Below, piece after piece: positions 11,701 to 24,300 of a stretch of 64,000 nucleotides of DNA; within the stretch, counting starts at the first letter, position 1; each line of letters opens with the position of its first letter. This DNA comes from Capitella teleta (lineage: Eukaryota > Annelida > Polychaeta > Capitellidae). A program made the position numbers and the translations under genes. Location of the stretch: assembly GCA_000328365.1 (NCBI GenBank), contig KB301649.1:43408-107407 (forward strand). The letters are read 5' to 3'. The notes under the pieces are model-generated. The model searched no databases, was not told where the DNA came from, and saw nothing but the letters and a program-made list of their open reading frames with translations.

Positions 11701-14700
11701 TTTCTTGTTGTCTTTGACAAGAGCGTCCCAGATGCTGGACATTGCGGTTTGAATACGAGGATTTGGGTCGAATTGGTAACGGTACAGTTTTGGCAAGATC
11801 TGGTGCAAATAAGGTGCCAACTGCTCTCCTGCTTGCGCCGCTATGGTGGAGAAGCCAAACGCAGCGCCCTGCAAAAACAAGGAAAGGAAATGCGCTGATG
11901 ATCAGAGAATGATAGACTCACTTTTTTGGAATTCCAGGTAGCATTGTGATTGGCCAGATGCATGAACTTATAAATGAGATCAGGTTGATTTAAATCACTC
12001 GCGATCGAACACAATTCCTTGTACGTTGACATTCCTTGCCTGAAGACAAAAATAAAACAAGACAAAAATTTATAAAAATAACTTCAGCCAAATCCTACCC
12101 GTCCGGGGTCTTTCCGAGAGCTCCTTCCTGGAAGAGCTGCGTTTCTCCTGTGACTTCCTGCTGCTTGTGGCGCTTGCCAGTGGTCAGGGTGTCGACCAGC
12201 ACAGACACCAACTCCTTCTTCTGCTCTGCACTACAGCTCTCGTATACAATTCCCAAACCTTTAGATGCCACATCTTGAGTGATCTCTATGAAATTATAAT
12301 TGTACTTATAAGAAAGTGCCAATAAGAATGATGCTGTGCCACACACCATCATTCTCACTCAACATTGCCATGAATGAGGATTGTGCTTGCATGAGTTGTG
12401 AGTTGACTGAAGGATGAGAGCCACAGTTCTGAACCAGGGCCACCAGCCAAATACAAGCTGCTTGGCGGATGTGATGGTTGGCACTGCGAGTGTATTTAGT
12501 GAGGAGCAATTCCAGCAGATGTGCAACTCTGTCTTCACAATCATCAGGAGCCTTGAATGAGAAAAAAAAAAAAAAACCCACTGATAATGAATTACAGAAG
12601 TGACAATGCATTCACCTTGAAATCAGCTTCACTTGTGGTCCAGAAATCTCGATTCAACGAGGATTTTGGTCCAAGGGCAGCGGACACAAGGCATTCGCCA
12701 ATGGTGACGTGTAACTCCATCTGTTTGGCAGCTGCTGCATCCATTAGCCCTGAGATGACTTTATCCGTGAACGGGAATTTCTTATCGCCAACGCAAAGAT
12801 TTCCCAAGCATACAGCAGCCTTTTCTCGCACCTATAAAAATAATGAAATAACCTCTTAAATAATAGAGAGAAAGCCTTTTACTTTGTTGGATTCCTTGGA
12901 TGATTGCAATTTCTTGATTAGCTTTTCAACCAGCGAGCGTTTGCTCAGGCCGGACTCAGTGTCGTCAGGAAGAGGCAGAGGCCCTCGCCTGGCCATCTCT
13001 GCTATAGCTGAGCTGGCGCCAACGCTCAGCAGAGCCTGACTGCTGTCCAGGAATTCCACTGCAAGCAAGAGAAATTTAAGACATGAACACAAGCAGCATT
13101 AAATATGGTACCAGAATCCTTCAGGGCTTGGATAATGTTTTCTTTGTTAGCGTCATTCAAATCTCCGGTAAGCATGAGTCCAATGAGGTAACCACAGCAC
13201 ACCAGACTGCCATGCTGACTCTCCAACACCTGATGGAAGAGAACAATGACCGCTCTGAAGGTCAGCTGATAAATCAACACTGACCCCATTCTTCAGGTTC
13301 TCCAATAACCCAAGCAGAGCGGTCGTACGTGATTCGTCAGTTGCCTCAAAGTAGGTCACAGTGGCGTACAACTGAGCAGCAGACGATCGAATTTCATCAC
13401 GACTGTGAAACATAAAGTTCTAAAAAAAGAAAAAAAGAAAATCACTATAAAAAAAAAAATGAGCACAGAATTAGACAACAGACTTTAATCCATGGAAGAT
13501 GAGGCTGGAAATGTTTAGCAAGGGAATCACGCGCCACTGACACTATCTCCAGTAAGCACATCATGGACTCTTCACCTGGGGAAAATAAACAATTTAAAGG
13601 TCAAGAGAGTTCAGACAGATGACCCTCACTGCCGAGTGCCGTGAGCACTTGTCGTATCATGCGTATATATGAGGCAAGAGGCCCTTTGCTGGTGCTTTTG
13701 TAGTTGCTGCGTAAATGCAGGGCAATCTTTGGAGCTTCCTCATATAGATCAGAGATGGACGATGCGTTTGGGCTCTCAATGCCAGCCTCATAAGCCAAGC
13801 AGTTGCGCAGGTAAAGCAACACCTGCTCACACACAAACGTGATCAGTGCTCAACAACCGAGGTATTTCTCACCTGGGCAAACGTCTTGGGGTTGAAGGCC
13901 AAAATATGGCTGCCTGTCACATACTTCTGCTGAGTTTTCACTCTTTCATCAGACTTTAATAAAAAAGATCAAAGTATTTCAAAATAGATTCCTCGATTAC
14001 CCTTTGCTGAATGTAAGCCACCATGTCCCCAAAAGAGGGCATCAGCCTCTTGTCTGCCTCCTTCTCCTTGCCGTCCTCCATCGATGCGTATGGTTTGAGC
14101 GCCTTCTTGGCCTCGTTAGCCGTCTCTTCCTTGTTGTCGCTGCACGCCAGCAGCAGGGCATAGCGTGAAGCCAGGTGGTCAGCCGGAAACACAGCAATCG
14201 CGTACTGCACAGCAATCCTCCTCGCTTGAGCCTGCTCTTTCTCGATATTCTCCAGAACGAGTGCTTCCATGAGTTTCATCTGCGCAGGATCAAGGCCTTG
14301 GAACGCATTGCGCATCATGGACAGTGCTTCTTGCACAGCCAGACGGTTCTCACCATCCTCCTGCAAAACACACAGATCAAGAACGAAACCAGGATTTAGT
14401 AATGGTTACCATAGAAACAGCATCAAAGAAAGTCTGCAGCAGTCCGATGTCTTTTTTCACCAGATCAGGAAGCCTGCTGGCAATTTTCCCGATCGCAACA
14501 TAGGCCATACTCCTCAGCTTAGACTCCTAAAGATGATAATGAAAAAAATAAAATATTCAAATTAACCTTGCATGTTGAATTCTAGACCTCTTTAGCTTCC
14601 TTGATGAATTTCACCATTCCAGAGAGAAGCACTGCGCCCAGGGGACGGAACTTGGTGTCTTCACAACTGAAATCATCGTCGTTAAAGTGAAAGCGTTTCC

Positions 14701-17700
14701 CAGGACCACTTACTGGAAAATGATGTGGTGAACAAATTGAATTGCCATAGATTTGAGTTTTGCATTCGTTTGCTCTCTGTACAAGCAGTCAAAGACAACC
14801 TGCAAGCAAATCACATTCAGAGGAGAGATTGAGCGATTGTGAACTGACCTGAACACAAGCGGGGAATTGGTTGGCAGCCGTTTTGGATTTGAGGAGAAAA
14901 GGGAAGATCTTGGCCCGCAGCAAACCGCCCGCTGGAACTCTCTTCTGATCCTCTTTGATTTTGGAATTCTGCTTGGAATAGGGTCTCTTAGGAAAATCAT
15001 TGGTGCAGGGCAAAGACAAACCTGCCCTTTGAGAATAACAGTCCCTTGGAAAATGGAGAAGAGCTTGGCCACCACAACTGGATTATTCCAGTCTTGATTG
15101 CTACAATTGAAAAAAAAATAAAAATAAACATAAAATACTAACATAAACCATTACACTATACCCAGCAATTCTCTTCAGTTCTCGATCAGCCGCGCTCACA
15201 ACCCTGAAATTTACAGAATAAAAAAACACCCAATGACGAGGCATAAAACTCACAGATAGCGAGTGTCAGAAGTGCCGACCACTAAGTGACACAAGATGTC
15301 TTGCTCTGCAAATATCTCTGCTCCCAACACTTCCAGGATTCCAAGTTTGACCTGAGAGCAAAAACATGGTAAATGAAGTAAGTCACATTTTTTCAAAACC
15401 TTTTCTAGGTCTTCAGGTTTGAGGGGAATTTCTCCGACACCGATGGCTCTTTTGAAGGCTGCTTCGCTGAGACCAGAAGTGGCCGCAGGAGGGGGAGGGG
15501 AGGGAGCAGGGGGTGTGGCAGAAGCAGCGCGATTCGGGGTATTGGCAGCAAAGGGCGGTGGAACGGTTTGTGCTGTTTTAGGCCTTGCAGTAAAACTGGC
15601 AAAACTACACAGAAATCAGTGAATTATTGTCATCCAATATTCACCAAAGAACTCACTTATACGGCAGAAGAAGCATATCCAACATGAAATCCAGGAAAAT
15701 AGCCGTAGTTGTTTTATCTTCAACAGGGTTCAATCCGATTAGTTCATATTTCTTCTGTAGACTTTTGGGGAATTTCAGGTGTTGTAAAGCGGGAATTATC
15801 AACTGCAGGAGGCTGAAGAACGATAAACGAAAAATGTCAAACGGAAGAAATTATTTCTCTACCTGTTCTGTTGCGGTTCTGGGCGACCGCTGACACTTTG
15901 CATCAAAAGCGGAATGAGTTCAGTTTGCTTCTCTGACGACAGACGGGGAAATCCCATCTTGATGTACAGAATACTGAAATTCTATGAGACAAAATAATCT
16001 GATGATCTAAATAATGCAGCATAGACATACAGTCACAAAAGGAGAGATGCTGGGATCCCTGTATTGCTCCAGTAAGGCCTCCACCGGCAGCTGCACAGTT
16101 GGTCTGCTCTTGAAACGCTTGTTGACGTGAACCAGAAATTCCATCACCTGTGAATCAATATTGAAGCAAGGGATTTTCATACGAGCAGGACTCACTTTCT
16201 TCCGCACCCCCTCAACTTCACTGGACAGTTTCAAGAGAACTGGAGCCAGGAACTTGCCAAGAACTTGCTCCAGCTGTTCATCTGTCTCAGCAGAGCCAAT
16301 ACGCAGGAAAACACGCTCCAGCAACACTGTCAAATCACAAGCAAAGCCTAGATGAGGCGATTTAGTACACCAACAAAGGCATGAGACCAATTATATAACC
16401 TGGATTGTTTAATTGATGCCATTCAATTACCCATAATATACACCACACTATGCCAAATTGCCAATTACACTGTCAATTATAATTTCAAGCCCATATTGAA
16501 ATATATTAAATCATATTACAATGCTGAATGCATGCAATGAATTAGTCAATTATCTATGCCAATGTAAGCCAATGTATGGGGCCTTCTACTGTAGAACAGA
16601 AAATTTTCCCGCCACATGAACGATCGACGGTGAAAATTAGATTCCGCGAAATCCTTAAAATATGACACCACCCTTGACCACGAATAATTGATGCTGCAAA
16701 TAAAGACCTGAGCCATAGAACTGCAAAATTTGCAGTCCGCGGAAAATTCCCTTCCTACAGTGTAACTCAGTTAGTCAGTAGACCTACCGTATTGTCTTGA
16801 TTATAAGCACCCTCCTAACTAAATGTGCATCGGACCTTTTTCAAACCAGAAATTGATTAATTTATGTACAAGCCCACTAGCACCAAGGTATTTATAGCAG
16901 CAAGCTCTGTGCTGACATCTCACTTCATCTGTTACAAGCAGTGTCAGCAATCTCAGTTTTTAACAAGTTGTTTTGACTTGATTCAGGAAAAATTACAAAA
17001 GGCATGTTATACACAGACAGCTCACTACTTGTCAATTTCACGAGTCAAACTCCGTCTCAGCGCAAGAATGTTTTCCCCAACTGCATGAGTGAAGATTATA
17101 AGCCCATAAGACGCAATGCACTCACTACATTGTATACTATCAGCAACCATGCTTTGGAAATGTACAAACTAAGACTTTATGAGGCTGCTTCAAACGACCT
17201 CTATAGATGAACATTAACATGATAACATGACAGGGTTTTACGGCACCACCCAAACCATTCGGATGATACGGGCGCCAGAACAGAAGGCCCGGGACTGAGG
17301 TTTTCCCCCAACTCTTATCGATACATCCTAAGGTTTCTTTATCCTGCATTACGTGCATACCACCATAGACAGTAGTACACAGCGACCGGCCTTGTTACGC
17401 AGTTGGGCAGCACTGCAGAGTCACCGAAGAATTACAATTATAATTCACAATCATAACGCCCATGGCCTGATCGGGTCTCGAACCCGGGACCTCGACCCCT
17501 GCTGTCACATTAGGATTGCAGTCAGCCGGTTTAACCCACTGATCTATTCGGTGCCCCTTAGATGAACATTAAATCAATTAGCAATGTAAGCCTTAAATCA
17601 GAGCATGCACAGCCATGCACAACCACGTACAGCAGTGCGCCAAGCACAGCCACGCAAACCATATTATGTAGGTGGCATCTTATGAGCTATGCCTGCTATG

Positions 17701-18420
17701 GTATCAATGGCTTGTGTCACTCAATCTCAAATGCTGTAAACAAAATAAATGTACCAAGCAGTAGGCCTATCTTTAATAGAACTGACGCCATGCAGGTTCT
17801 TCTAGCTATGCAGCTTGTTGAGTGTTGTTTAAGCACTACATGCTTTAAGCCTCTGCCTTAGCGCACTGCACGTATAACCAAGACAATATGGTATATCCTT
17901 TAACAACATTGAAATGACAGGATCTGTTAAGACTATTACTATCATGCTATCAGCTATGCCTTGACCATCCTAATGTGAGTATCAGTATCATGAGTATGGT
18001 GCAATCTCCACGAGACAAAAAATTTCCTGCTTAGCCATGGCTAGCTATGTGATAGTATGATAGTATGTCAAAATGGTCAAATTATACAATACATAACTAT
18101 GAATATAAATTTTGTAATATTCATAATCAATATATATTATATAATACTGTTAACAATAATAATTAATTGTAGAAGTACTAGAACGCTTTACTGTTTACAG
18201 ATTTTAGATTTAAGATTAGAACTTATTAGAAGTGAACTTTTGAAGCTGCCGGTAAATTCAATTAACAGAATATAACAACATGATGAAGTACCATAATTCA
18301 TTTAAAAAGCTAATTGAATATTTAATGAAAGCATATCTCCAAAATTCAAGAGGTAATTAGTTTCGTTAATGAGTTTGATTAATGGAATAAATTCTCACGC
18401 AGCTCATCTTGCTTCTCCAT
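8754..18420 (-). CDS. ECPAS: ECPAS/ECM29, proteasome adaptor and scaffold
   Basis: ECM29 is a HEAT-repeat protein that binds the 26S proteasome, checks its assembly and links it to membranes and motors. Human-like stretches occur from end to end: VFLRIG near the start, the QEALSMM region, [10 protein letters not shown]-like and STYKELCS motifs, WRVRESSC and WSMKAQGA-like segments. Inferred exons: 18399-18420, 16196-16326, 16031-16147, 15863-15981, 15657-15812, 15400-15604, 15254-15351, 15162-15203, 15022-15100, 14849-14986, 14714-14799, 14588-14666, 14410-14526, 14001-14360, 13873-13953, 13630-13825, 13484-13575, 13285-13419, 13112-13265, 12893-13058, 12616-12831, 12347-12552, 12099-12285, 11922-12039, 11698-11868, 11569-11648, 11360-11513, 11190-11311, 10968-11133, 10859-10918, 10718-10807, 10590-10656, 10442-10533, 10324-10390, 10134-10268, 9813-10105, 9703-9746, 9452-9647, 9276-9402, 9116-9221, 8754-9066. 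They sum to 5,583 nt, open in frame, giving about 1,860 aa (human about 1,845). Exon 1 (MEKQDEL) is inferred from splice phase. Individual borders may be off by a few bases. Confidence 0.92.
16327..18398 (-). other. ECPAS intron 1 (2.07 kb)
   Basis: This is by far the longest intron of the gene; the others are mostly 45-70 nt. It contains the tRNA-headed SINE at 17218-17557 and otherwise AT-rich sequence with no gene recognised. First-intron enhancer content is possible but nothing specific was seen. Confidence 0.6.
17218..17557 (-). mobile_element. SINE with tRNA-like head, minus orientation
   Basis: This is the most complete copy of the SINE family. On the minus strand the head has an A-box-like TAGATCAGTGGGTTAA (plus 17531-17546) and a B-box-like GGGTTCGAGACC (plus 17474-17485), the internal Pol III promoter of tRNA-derived SINEs. 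The body that follows is shared with copies at 4.2, 23.9, 52.3, 53.9 and 57.8 kb. It lies inside ECPAS intron 1 in sense orientation to ECPAS. It is not a functional tRNA: the cloverleaf is poor and the body is repeated without the head elsewhere. Confidence 0.8.
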
Positions 18421-19346
18421 GATGAACAGGCGGAAAATAGTGAACGGTTTCGTATAAAACTGCATAATAAATAAATGTAAGTCAATTGATATAGATAACA
18501 CCAATGTGAGGTTATTTTTACTATTTTTATTGATTAATATAATTTTATACTTAAATTAAAGATATTTTTATATATTAAACTGATTGCCATAAAAACGACA
18601 GCTCTGCTTCAAGGCACGTGAATAGTGAAAACAAACTTCATAACGCATCTAATGAATGCGACCCAAAGAGATGCTTTTGGTATCATCGCTTTGAATCTTG
18701 TTTCTTAACAAACCATCCCACTCTGAGCAAATTTTGACCTTACACTCGTGTGAGTAAACTTATGTAGACAAAATCTGGTGCGACTGGCCCTTGGGTATCC
18801 TCAATAGAAATTCGATCTCATAATAATAATGATTATGCATCGTAATCGTTACCCATATCGTATCGTTACCCATTGAGTACTGGTACTCAACCACATTCCC
18901 CCCCTGGGGAAACGTCTCTGCGTCTAAACCACATCATGGCCCAAGATTCAAGTATGGTTACTAAATTAAATAATAACTAAAGTTAGCCTATACAGTATAC
19001 AGTATACTCACATTAGTATTAAACTGATAATATTCCCATAGACTGAGAGTGATAGACTCTATAATTATGAGTATATAATATAGACTATAATAGACTATTA
19101 TAGAGTATCATAGTATCATATCCATACTCAGCTCCTCAAGCCGTAACACTAACAGAGTCTAATATTTTACTATAGGGAGCTCCGCTACCTATTGGGAGCT
19201 ATAGTATACTATAGTATAGCCGCTATAGTGGATTTCGCATAATGATAATGTGTGTATCCCGGTAGTATACTAATAGTGATATTAGAGCTGACATATTATA
19301 GCAAGACCTCGAGGGGTACACAGACCTCGCCCGATTTATCTGTGCA

Positions 19347-19440
19347 AGGGCTGGGCGAATATCCGTGATCCATTGTTTAGTGGGTGTGTTCAGTACAATC
19401 CGTTGTCCGTGCTGAGACACAGATAGTTAGAACACGTATG
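19347..19440 (+). mobile_element. Decayed left terminus of the hAT-type element
   Basis: AGGGCTGGGCGAATATCCGT and the following TGTTCAGTACNATCCG-like sequence match the left ends of the elements at 40715 and 41271. No right end or target duplication was found here. Confidence 0.6.
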
Positions 19441-19640
19441 GTATAAATCTGCCCTTAAATCCCAGGAACCAATCATTTGTAATGTTAATTGTGTTATACA
19501 AATGAATGAAATGATACAATCCACTCTTTTTCTTTAATGATACAATTCACTCTTTTTCTTTATTTGCCTCCTACCACGATTCTCAGTAACAAATCTACCC
19601 TGTACCTTTGTAAATTTCATGTGTAATCCGCTCTTAGAAA
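19441..19640. repeat. Dispersed repeat shared with 47.97-48.15 kb
   Basis: TTTGTAATGTTAATTGTGT and the later CTCAGTAACAAATCT occur in the same order at about 48048-48125. Within this copy a 26-bp unit (ATGATACAATYCACTCTTTT and so on) is tandemly duplicated near 19510-19562. This is probably a DNA-transposon terminus; the family is uncertain. Confidence 0.6.
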
Positions 19641-21393
19641 TATCGTTGTGGAAACAAACAAATACCTTCGTCTGAATATAGGAATATTCAGACAGCATTC
19701 TCTCCAACAATGACCATCCTTCAGTTACCAATTTTCCACTTACTAATAGTACTAAAACTACTAAGTATGACACACCCATAAGTAAAGAAGCAGAGATGCA
19801 CAGAATTTTTGTTTCATTGATACACAACAGAGGAGGGTGGATTAACAGGATCTGACTGCATGGGAAATCTTTACTATGAGTGAAGTGCAATCTTGGATGA
19901 TGGGAGCCTGGGAGATGTTCCTCAATGAGTTAACAGCCCCAATGAAGTTTTACACAATCTTTTTACACAAAATTATTTTGAGGATTTTGAGATTACGGCT
20001 CATGGCCCTGCAATGGGTTTCTCAAAACCACTTCATTTCCCAATTAACCATTGTTCCATATAACGAAGCAAGTCGTAAAATAGTGAAACAAACAAGTATT
20101 TTCAATTTACATCCAAGCGACTGAAAATATTTCTTAGAATGACCAAAAATCTGATAGTGCACATGACATTTTCAGATCATAAATTGATACTTTGACCTTT
20201 GCATCTGCAGCACATTCTATTTAACTTTCAATGACAGGGAAAGGAGAACATGTTTTGTCAAATAATTGATGTTCATCAAATTCTCAATTGAAACATACCC
20301 AATAACTATGTTGCTAAGGCTTCTTGCCATGTGTTTTCCTAGAAAAGCGTCCAAAAAATCACCTCTGCAATGCTATGCAAGGCTTTAAGTAACTGGCCTT
20401 AGCATATGATTGATGGGGTTTTAGCAGTAATACAGTATAGCTTACTGTAGATTTAAGCTTTGCAAGAATTGCCAAGATCCTTGATGTATGCCTCTATTTT
20501 TTGACTTATTTGCTTGTTTTTGTCTGATTGCTATGCTTTTAGTGTTTGTACTCAAAATTATGTTTTTCACAGTTGAGAGTCCATCAAGGATGTTTTTCTA
20601 ATGCAGTTTATCTGAATTATCTTTTTGATTGCCAAAGTGGTTTCACCTTATTTCTTGGCAAAATATCAAAAATTATCGATTAGGTCATTGACTCTAATTG
20701 GTGCAGCCATAATATTTTCAATTGTTTCATTATTTGATTGTATCTGTCAATTCAGCTTATTTTACCCCTGAAAAGTTGAAAAAAAAAAAAAAATAAGATA
20801 AATTGAAAATCAATCATACTCATGATGAATGACAATAGAAGCGAGGTAAAAGCTTGAGATGCTTGCCTTATGTTATATAATTATGTATCATATTACCAGG
20901 TTTATCACCCATGATAGGTTGATACATATGTAAACTTCTACTTAGTTATTTCCTCCTTGAGAATTCATACTATTAGCCTATTTGGTGTACAATAGTTTAT
21001 GCTGTGCAAAAAAAAAATACACTAGTTACTGAGTCATAGTTCAAATTTTATCTTGATTTTATATTGGTTGGAAATCACAAGTGTTCATTTGCTTTGTTAT
21101 CTCCAATCACTTATGTGCACATTGCGGATATGTCGAAGTGCTATGGGTGAGCAGTTTGTGGTGTTTTGTTAACTTTGTTTCTTTCTGAAATGTGGGTAAA
21201 TTTTTCCAATTATTAAATTTAGAAAGATGTGTCATCTCCTACAGACTTCCAATAAATGTGTACTGTTTTAGTGTCATTGAGAATCAGCATCATGCTGTTC
21301 ATGCAATGCATACAATGACTGATGCATGTGTTGTGTAAAGCAGTCTCACTTCCCCCTCACCCTCTACTTCTCTCTCTTTGTAGTTCCTGTACC

Positions 21394-24300
21394 ATGATGA
21401 CGGAAATGCCTTCGGGGGAATCCAACTCCATCCATTCCGACCGCCCGCACTGCCAGGAGGGAGACCTTCTACGACGCAAGTTGAAATTCTTCTTCATGAA
21501 TCCTTGTGAGAAATGGCGGGCCAAGCGCCGTTTCCCGTGGAAGATGGTTCTTCAGTTGGTCAAAATATTCTTTGTCACTGCTCAAGTACGCTGACATATC
21601 TACTTGCATTATTCATCTTATTTATAACTTATTTTATCTCAGTTGGCTTTATTTGGTTTTGATCGCGGTGGCCATGTAGATTTCCTCGAGAAGAGCAACA
21701 TAGCCTTCAAGCATCTTTTCCTGGAGGGCTGGCAACCTTCGTTTGAAACGATGCCGTACCCCCCAGCCACTGGCGCTTTTGCTGTTTATACCATTCCTGA
21801 ATTCTTCAGCAGCGTCAATTATGCACTTCGACAGGTACTCGTCAATCTTTCTTCAACGCATGTCTTGGATCAATTGCTTCTGTTTAATTTTAATAAATAA
21901 TAATAATAACTTTATTTCTTCTTTAGTACAACCTCACAGAGAAAGTAGCCATTGGAACTTATCACTTCAGTAATCCGAATGCTACCAAACCACCAGTCGT
22001 GATGTGCAATACGTTCTACAAAATAGGAAAGATATCCGCCCATAATCAGAGTTTCCTCTTTGATGACACCAAAATAGAAGGTATCTTGAATCATTTTCTG
22101 GCCACTTGCGCATTCTCGTTGTTTAAGATTGTTTTCAGCTTCTCCCTGTAATCGAATACGATGAGTCCACGCAGAGTGCTGTTGCAATTTATGATGTGGA
22201 AAAATTCTTGCTTCTTCGCAACAAAAGCATCAATTTTGACAGGTGGACTTGATACGCTACCTGAGGAACACCTTTTTATATATTGGTTTATCTTTTCAGT
22301 ATAATTTCTGTTGAACTCAAATTCTCAGTTAAAACAGTTCATCTGCGAAAACTCTCCAAAGTTCACACTCCAGATTGCTTCCGTTTCAACATCTCAGTAA
22401 GCTCCCTCTCTCTCCTCCTCCTCTCTCAGCCCTCATTGCAAAATAATATTTCTCTCCTTGTAGATTTTCTATGACAACTCCTTACATAATGGCCAAATGA
22501 CAGTCGCTTTGTCCTGCTCGCAGGAAATGCTCAAATGTAACGGCAAAGTCACATCTGATGGTCTGTCTCTCTCTCCTTTCTCGTACACATGTAACTTGAA
22601 TTTTTTTTCTAGTGGATGAAGGTCCTCTTCTAACTTTGGTCACTATTTTTGATGCTATTGTAATCTTGGTGAGTTCAGTGTCTCTCTTTCTCTGCTGCCG
22701 TTCCCTTCACCGAGGAAACCAGCTCCGTAAAGTGAGTCCTCATTTACGGTTTTTGCAGCGCATTGGCTGTGTAATAATTTACCCAGGAAACGAGTGTGTT
22801 CTTTGAAGAGCGACTCAACCATCCTCTTCAGGTCCATTCACATTTTGAGTTTGTAAATTTCTGGTACATAATGATTGTGATCAATGACCTCATGACGATT
22901 GTGGGATCGGGCCTCAAGATTCGCATTGAAAACAAGGTTTGAACGGAATAGAACCCCATTATCAAATGCCTTTACTTTTTTATCTCAGGAATCTGCCGCA
23001 TATGAAGCATGTGGAGTACTTCTTGGCACAGCGAATCTCTTAGTTTGGTTTGGGGTCCTGCGTTACTTGGGATTCTTTGAAAAATATAACGTAAGATTTG
23101 AGGGTCTTTTTTTGATTCCAGCCTACAGTGATAATAATTCCAGATTCTGATTCTCACCATGAAGAAATCTGCTCCAAACATTCTCCGCTTCCTGGTGTGT
23201 GCTGGCGTTTTCTACTTTGGATTCACTGTTTGTGGATGGGTTGTGCTTGGACCCTACCATCTCAAGGTCACTTTTTATTTCAAATTTTTCATAGACATTA
23301 TTATTTTTAAAGATTTTTTACCTCTCTGATTATAATATTCTTCCATTTAAGCAGGACACTGACAAAATATGTGGTACAGACTACAGAATATATACTAGTG
23401 ATGGGCGAAGCTTCGGCTTCGGACTTGTACGAATATTGGCTAATCTCCGAAGCTTCGGCTTCGAATGAAAAGAGTTAAGCAATTCCGAATAATTTTCTCC
23501 TGTATCAATTAGACTCTCTAGGTCACTCGGTTTACCTGTGTGTCAGCGCCTGCATTACTTGTGGTAATTAACCGCTTGAATGCATAACAAAGGATGGAAT
23601 CAACAAACATTACTTTAACTTGACTCTAACACTGTCCAAACTTCTAATGAAAAGAACAAACTTTCACGATTGAAGTTTTAAAATGAATATAAACACTTTA
23701 ACAATGTTTGGAAGGGATGTCTTCTTTAAAGAATTAGAAGTGATGACCATACAAACATCATTGGTCTAATTGAGCACAACTTCTTTATTCGCTGGTTGCT
23801 TAGGGCTTTATCAGTGGAATATCACCGCGTCCATAATTGTAAATAGGGCGTTATGATTGTGAATTATAATTGTAATTCGTTATAATTGTAATTCTTCTGT
23901 GACTCTGCAGTGCTGCCCAACTGCGTAACAAGGCCGGGCGCTGTGTACTACCCTTGGGATTTATCGATAAGAGTAGGGGGAAACCCCGGTCCCGGGGCTT
24001 CTGTTCTGGCGCTCGTATCATTCGAATGATTTGGGTGGAACTGTAAAACTCCATCATGTTCAGACAAATTCAATATTCGCCCATCACTAATATTTATCTA
24101 TTTATCATCACCCATGAATGACAAGTGAAATTTTTGTTTCTGATAGTTCCGAACAATCAGCAGTTCGATGGAATGCCTTTTTGCGCTGATCAACGGTGAC
24201 GACATGTACGTGACGTTTGCCAATTTGGCTGACGTGACGTCAAAGAGCAACCAAATGTACCTGTGGTGGTTCTCTCGCATCTATATCTACACTTTTGTTA

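Larger units (their letters stand above)
18421..21383. other. Intergenic region, ECPAS/TRPML head-to-head
   Basis: No gene recognised. It holds an AT-rich block of TATAGACTATAATAG-like words (19030-19225), a decayed hAT terminus (19347-19440), and a repeat shared with 48 kb (19441-19640). Upstream noncoding exons of TRPML and the ECPAS 5' UTR presumably lie here. An acceptor at 21381-21383 precedes the TRPML coding start. Confidence 0.5.

Noticed and set aside
17470-17557. A functional tRNA gene
   Set aside because: A and B boxes are present, but pairing of the arms is poor and the sequence continues into a repeated SINE body.
8754-18420. GCN1 as identity of the large HEAT-repeat gene
   Set aside because: A first impression from HEAT repeats. 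Segment-by-segment resemblance (VFLRIG start, WRVRESSC, KAQGA, GKTPDG) is to ECPAS/ECM29, and the length of about 1,860 aa fits that family, not GCN1 (about 2,670).
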